Source: an uncultured Bacteroidia bacterium
GTDB taxonomy: Bacteria > Bacteroidota > Bacteroidia > Bacteroidales > UBA932
Direction: 5' to 3'
DNA length: 64,000 bases
Assembly (NCBI GenBank): GCA_902785065.1
Contig: CACZXH010000005.1
Span: forward strand, 1 to 64,000
Part shown: in pieces, positions 62,779-64,000 of the stretch
How the letters are laid out: the number at the start of each line of letters is the position of its first letter
How positions within the stretch are numbered: position 1 is the stretch's first letter
Translations under genes and position numbers: made by a program
Notes under the pieces: generated by a model
Seen by the model: the letters and a program-made list of their open reading frames with translations, nothing else
Databases searched by the model: none
What the model was told of the DNA's origin: nothing

Positions 62779-63765
62779 CTAGTTCAGATCGGTTTCCCCG
62801 CCGTCATCCCAGCCGTCGGCGATGTGGAGGCCGCTCTGGGTGTCGATCAGGTCATTGTCGTGTTTCCAGTCGTCGTATTGCAGTCCGTCCGAAAGGTAAC
62901 GGATGGTCCAGTCGTACCGGGCATTGCGCCGGAGATCGAAGTCCGAGACCGCATTCTGTCCCAGGAAACTCCGGTAAACAATAGTTCCCGCATAGACGCC
63001 GGTGCCTTCCACCGTCGTTTCCAGGTAGGTGAGCCGGCTGCTCCGGTTTCGGACCTCATCATTCGAATCGGGACTCTTCTCCCGGGAGGTCCGGATGCCA
63101 TCGATGGTTCCCTGCCGGTTTTCCGGGACATAGAAGACGAATGTACCGGACGCAGTCCCGGCACCCGCGTGGAATTCCTGCTGGTCCCAGTCCTCGGCCA
63201 TCACGGTTTCGCCAAAGGGACGGAGCACGCGGTTGAGGTTGCGCACATGGACCGACCGGATGGCGGCGCCTTCCCATTCGCAGGAAAGGTGGGCGGTCAC
63301 CTTGGCCAGCAGCCGTTCCACCGGAATGCTGGTTCCCTGGCCGGGCCATGTCAGTTTCCCGGCCATCGGGAGGCCCCGGGCGGCCAGCGACTCCGTCCCT
63401 TCCGTATAGGAAGGAATCCTATAGGTAAGTGATGCCAATTCGCTCTCCGAACGGGGAATGGATGCTGTCATATCGCCCATGTTCACCAGGGCGTAGACGG
63501 TATGGGTCTTGTTTGGATCCAGGCTCAGGGCCATGGCGTCCAGACCGGTCGGGAAGTGGCCGATGGCCGCGAGCGTGCCGCCCGCATAGGCGGCGAGGGT
63601 GACCCCCGTCTTCTTCGTTTCAATGTCCGGCGCCGTCAGGAGCGACCGCGTGGGCAGGTCCTGAAAAGACAGGTCCAGGGTCCGGAAAACCATCTCCGGC
63701 CGCTCCCGGCCACAGGAAATGAGGAGCAGGACCGCAAGGACCGTAGGAATGGATATTCTTTTCAT
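62779..63765 (-). CDS. fimbrillin-like lipoprotein (short DUF4906/Mfa-type subunit)
   Basis: Protein of 328 aa with lipobox LLISC (Cys 18). The motifs THTVYALVNMGDM, RGLPMAGKLTW, VERLLAKVTAHLSCEW and YDWTIRYLSDG parallel the N-terminal region of the 983-aa protein (IYAIVNYGDLD, YGMPMAGI, KKLYAKYNLWFDLS), so it is a fimbrial structural or accessory subunit. Gap of 26 nt to the next gene and 10 nt to the previous one; one operon on the minus strand. Confidence 0.7.
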   Translation of the reverse strand: MKRISIPTVLAVLLLISCGRERPEMVFRTLDLSFQDLPTRSLLTAPDIETKKTGVTLAAYAGGTLAAIGHFPTGLDAMALSLDPNKTHTVYALVNMGDMTASIPRSESELASLTYRIPSYTEGTESLAARGLPMAGKLTWPGQGTSIPVERLLAKVTAHLSCEWEGAAIRSVHVRNLNRVLRPFGETVMAEDWDQQEFHAGAGTASGTFVFYVPENRQGTIDGIRTSREKSPDSNDEVRNRSSRLTYLETTVEGTGVYAGTIVYRSFLGQNAVSDFDLRRNARYDWTIRYLSDGLQYDDWKHDNDLIDTQSGLHIADGWDDGGETDLN

Positions 63766-63775
63766 GATTCTCGGT

Positions 63776-64000
63776 TTATTGTTCGACTAGCGGGAACGTC
63801 GCCCCTTCTTCCCAGTCCGCGATGCGGACGTCGATCAGGCCCCGGACGAGGTCCACGGCCACGTAGATATCCTGGAGTTCCTCCGTCTTCCAGCTGTATC
63901 CGAGCCGGTCGATATACTCGCCCAGGGGAAAGCGGGCCGGGACGGACCCTTCCGGCCGGATGGTGACCGCCAGGTCGTTGTCGCCCTGCCGCGGGACGCG
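63776..64000 (-). CDS. Mfa2/FimB-type fimbrial anchor protein, C-terminal fragment
   Basis: Only the last 74 codons lie in the window; the gene continues beyond the right edge. The readable sequence includes VPARFPLGEYIDRLGYSWK, then TEELQDIYVAVDLVRGLIDV and RIADWEEGATFPLVEQ. Together these match the conserved C-terminus of Mfa2/FimB anchors (FPLGEYI, GYSW, LQDIY, DW-x-x-G). It would anchor and cap the fimbria at the outer membrane and is the first of three fimbrial genes seen here. Confidence 0.65.
   Translation of the reverse strand, partial: RVPRQGDNDLAVTIRPEGSVPARFPLGEYIDRLGYSWKTEELQDIYVAVDLVRGLIDVRIADWEEGATFPLVEQ

Overview
The window looks like a chromosome segment of a GC-rich member of the Bacteroidales. 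The evidence is a SusC/SusD pair, promoters of the TTTG-N19/20-TAnnTTTG type, Bacteroidetes-type serine palmitoyltransferase, Mfa2/FimB-type fimbrial proteins, BACON and DUF4302 lipoproteins, a PorT-like barrel protein, and an ssrA tag ending NNNYALAA. A gut or rumen commensal is likely because genes for host-glycan sugars recur: GH109, sialidase, fucose permease and isomerase. The exact genus is not determined.

Layout. 1-7.2 kb: cysteine desulfidase (cut by the left edge), GH3 lipoprotein, sugar kinase, GH109 and GDP-mannose pyrophosphorylase. 7.3-8.2 kb: two tRNA-Lys genes and a small EF-hand protein. 8.2-17.9 kb: a tightly overlapping operon with an EmrE/ArnE-like protein, LolA-like carrier, FabZ-like dehydratase, GT2, a giant MMPL exporter fused to an acyltransferase, an esterase, a PaaK-like AMP ligase, a second acyltransferase and an SGNH hydrolase. 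This resembles the accessory half of aryl-polyene/flexirubin loci but has no ketosynthase or ACP, and is the best candidate for an under-described system. 17.9-30.8 kb: mostly housekeeping genes (HSDR_N nuclease domain, cca, xerC, hpf, sppA, GH3, holA, an ABC-2 exporter, and a 5'-nucleotidase split over two genes).

31.0-39.9 kb: a five-gene SusCD locus whose only hydrolase is an HExxH lipoprotein. 40.0-43.8 kb: yicC, serine palmitoyltransferase and glnS. 43.8-50.0 kb: a small surface-polysaccharide locus (two GT2s, a DUF616-like transferase, a flippase fused to a TupA-type ATP-grasp domain, and a membrane acyltransferase). 50.0-53.1 kb: fucP and a frameshifted fucI. 53.2-57.9 kb: secA, bactofilin, free-Met-R-sulfoxide reductase, tRNA-Val and tmRNA. 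57.9-64 kb: sialidase, an NlpC/P60 lipoprotein and a fimbrial operon that runs off the right edge.

Three kinds of palindromic DNA stand out. REP-like elements supply the stop codons of yicC and the DUF616 gene. A 113-bp perfect-arm palindrome sits in frame inside a GT2 gene. A shorter repeat patch lies inside the MMPL gene. Six genes have their start codon only 5-7 nt after a TAnnTTTG-like box, which suggests leaderless transcripts. No gene-free stretch longer than 300 bases remains once the tRNAs and tmRNA are placed. I saw no CRISPR array, rRNA, transposase or prophage.
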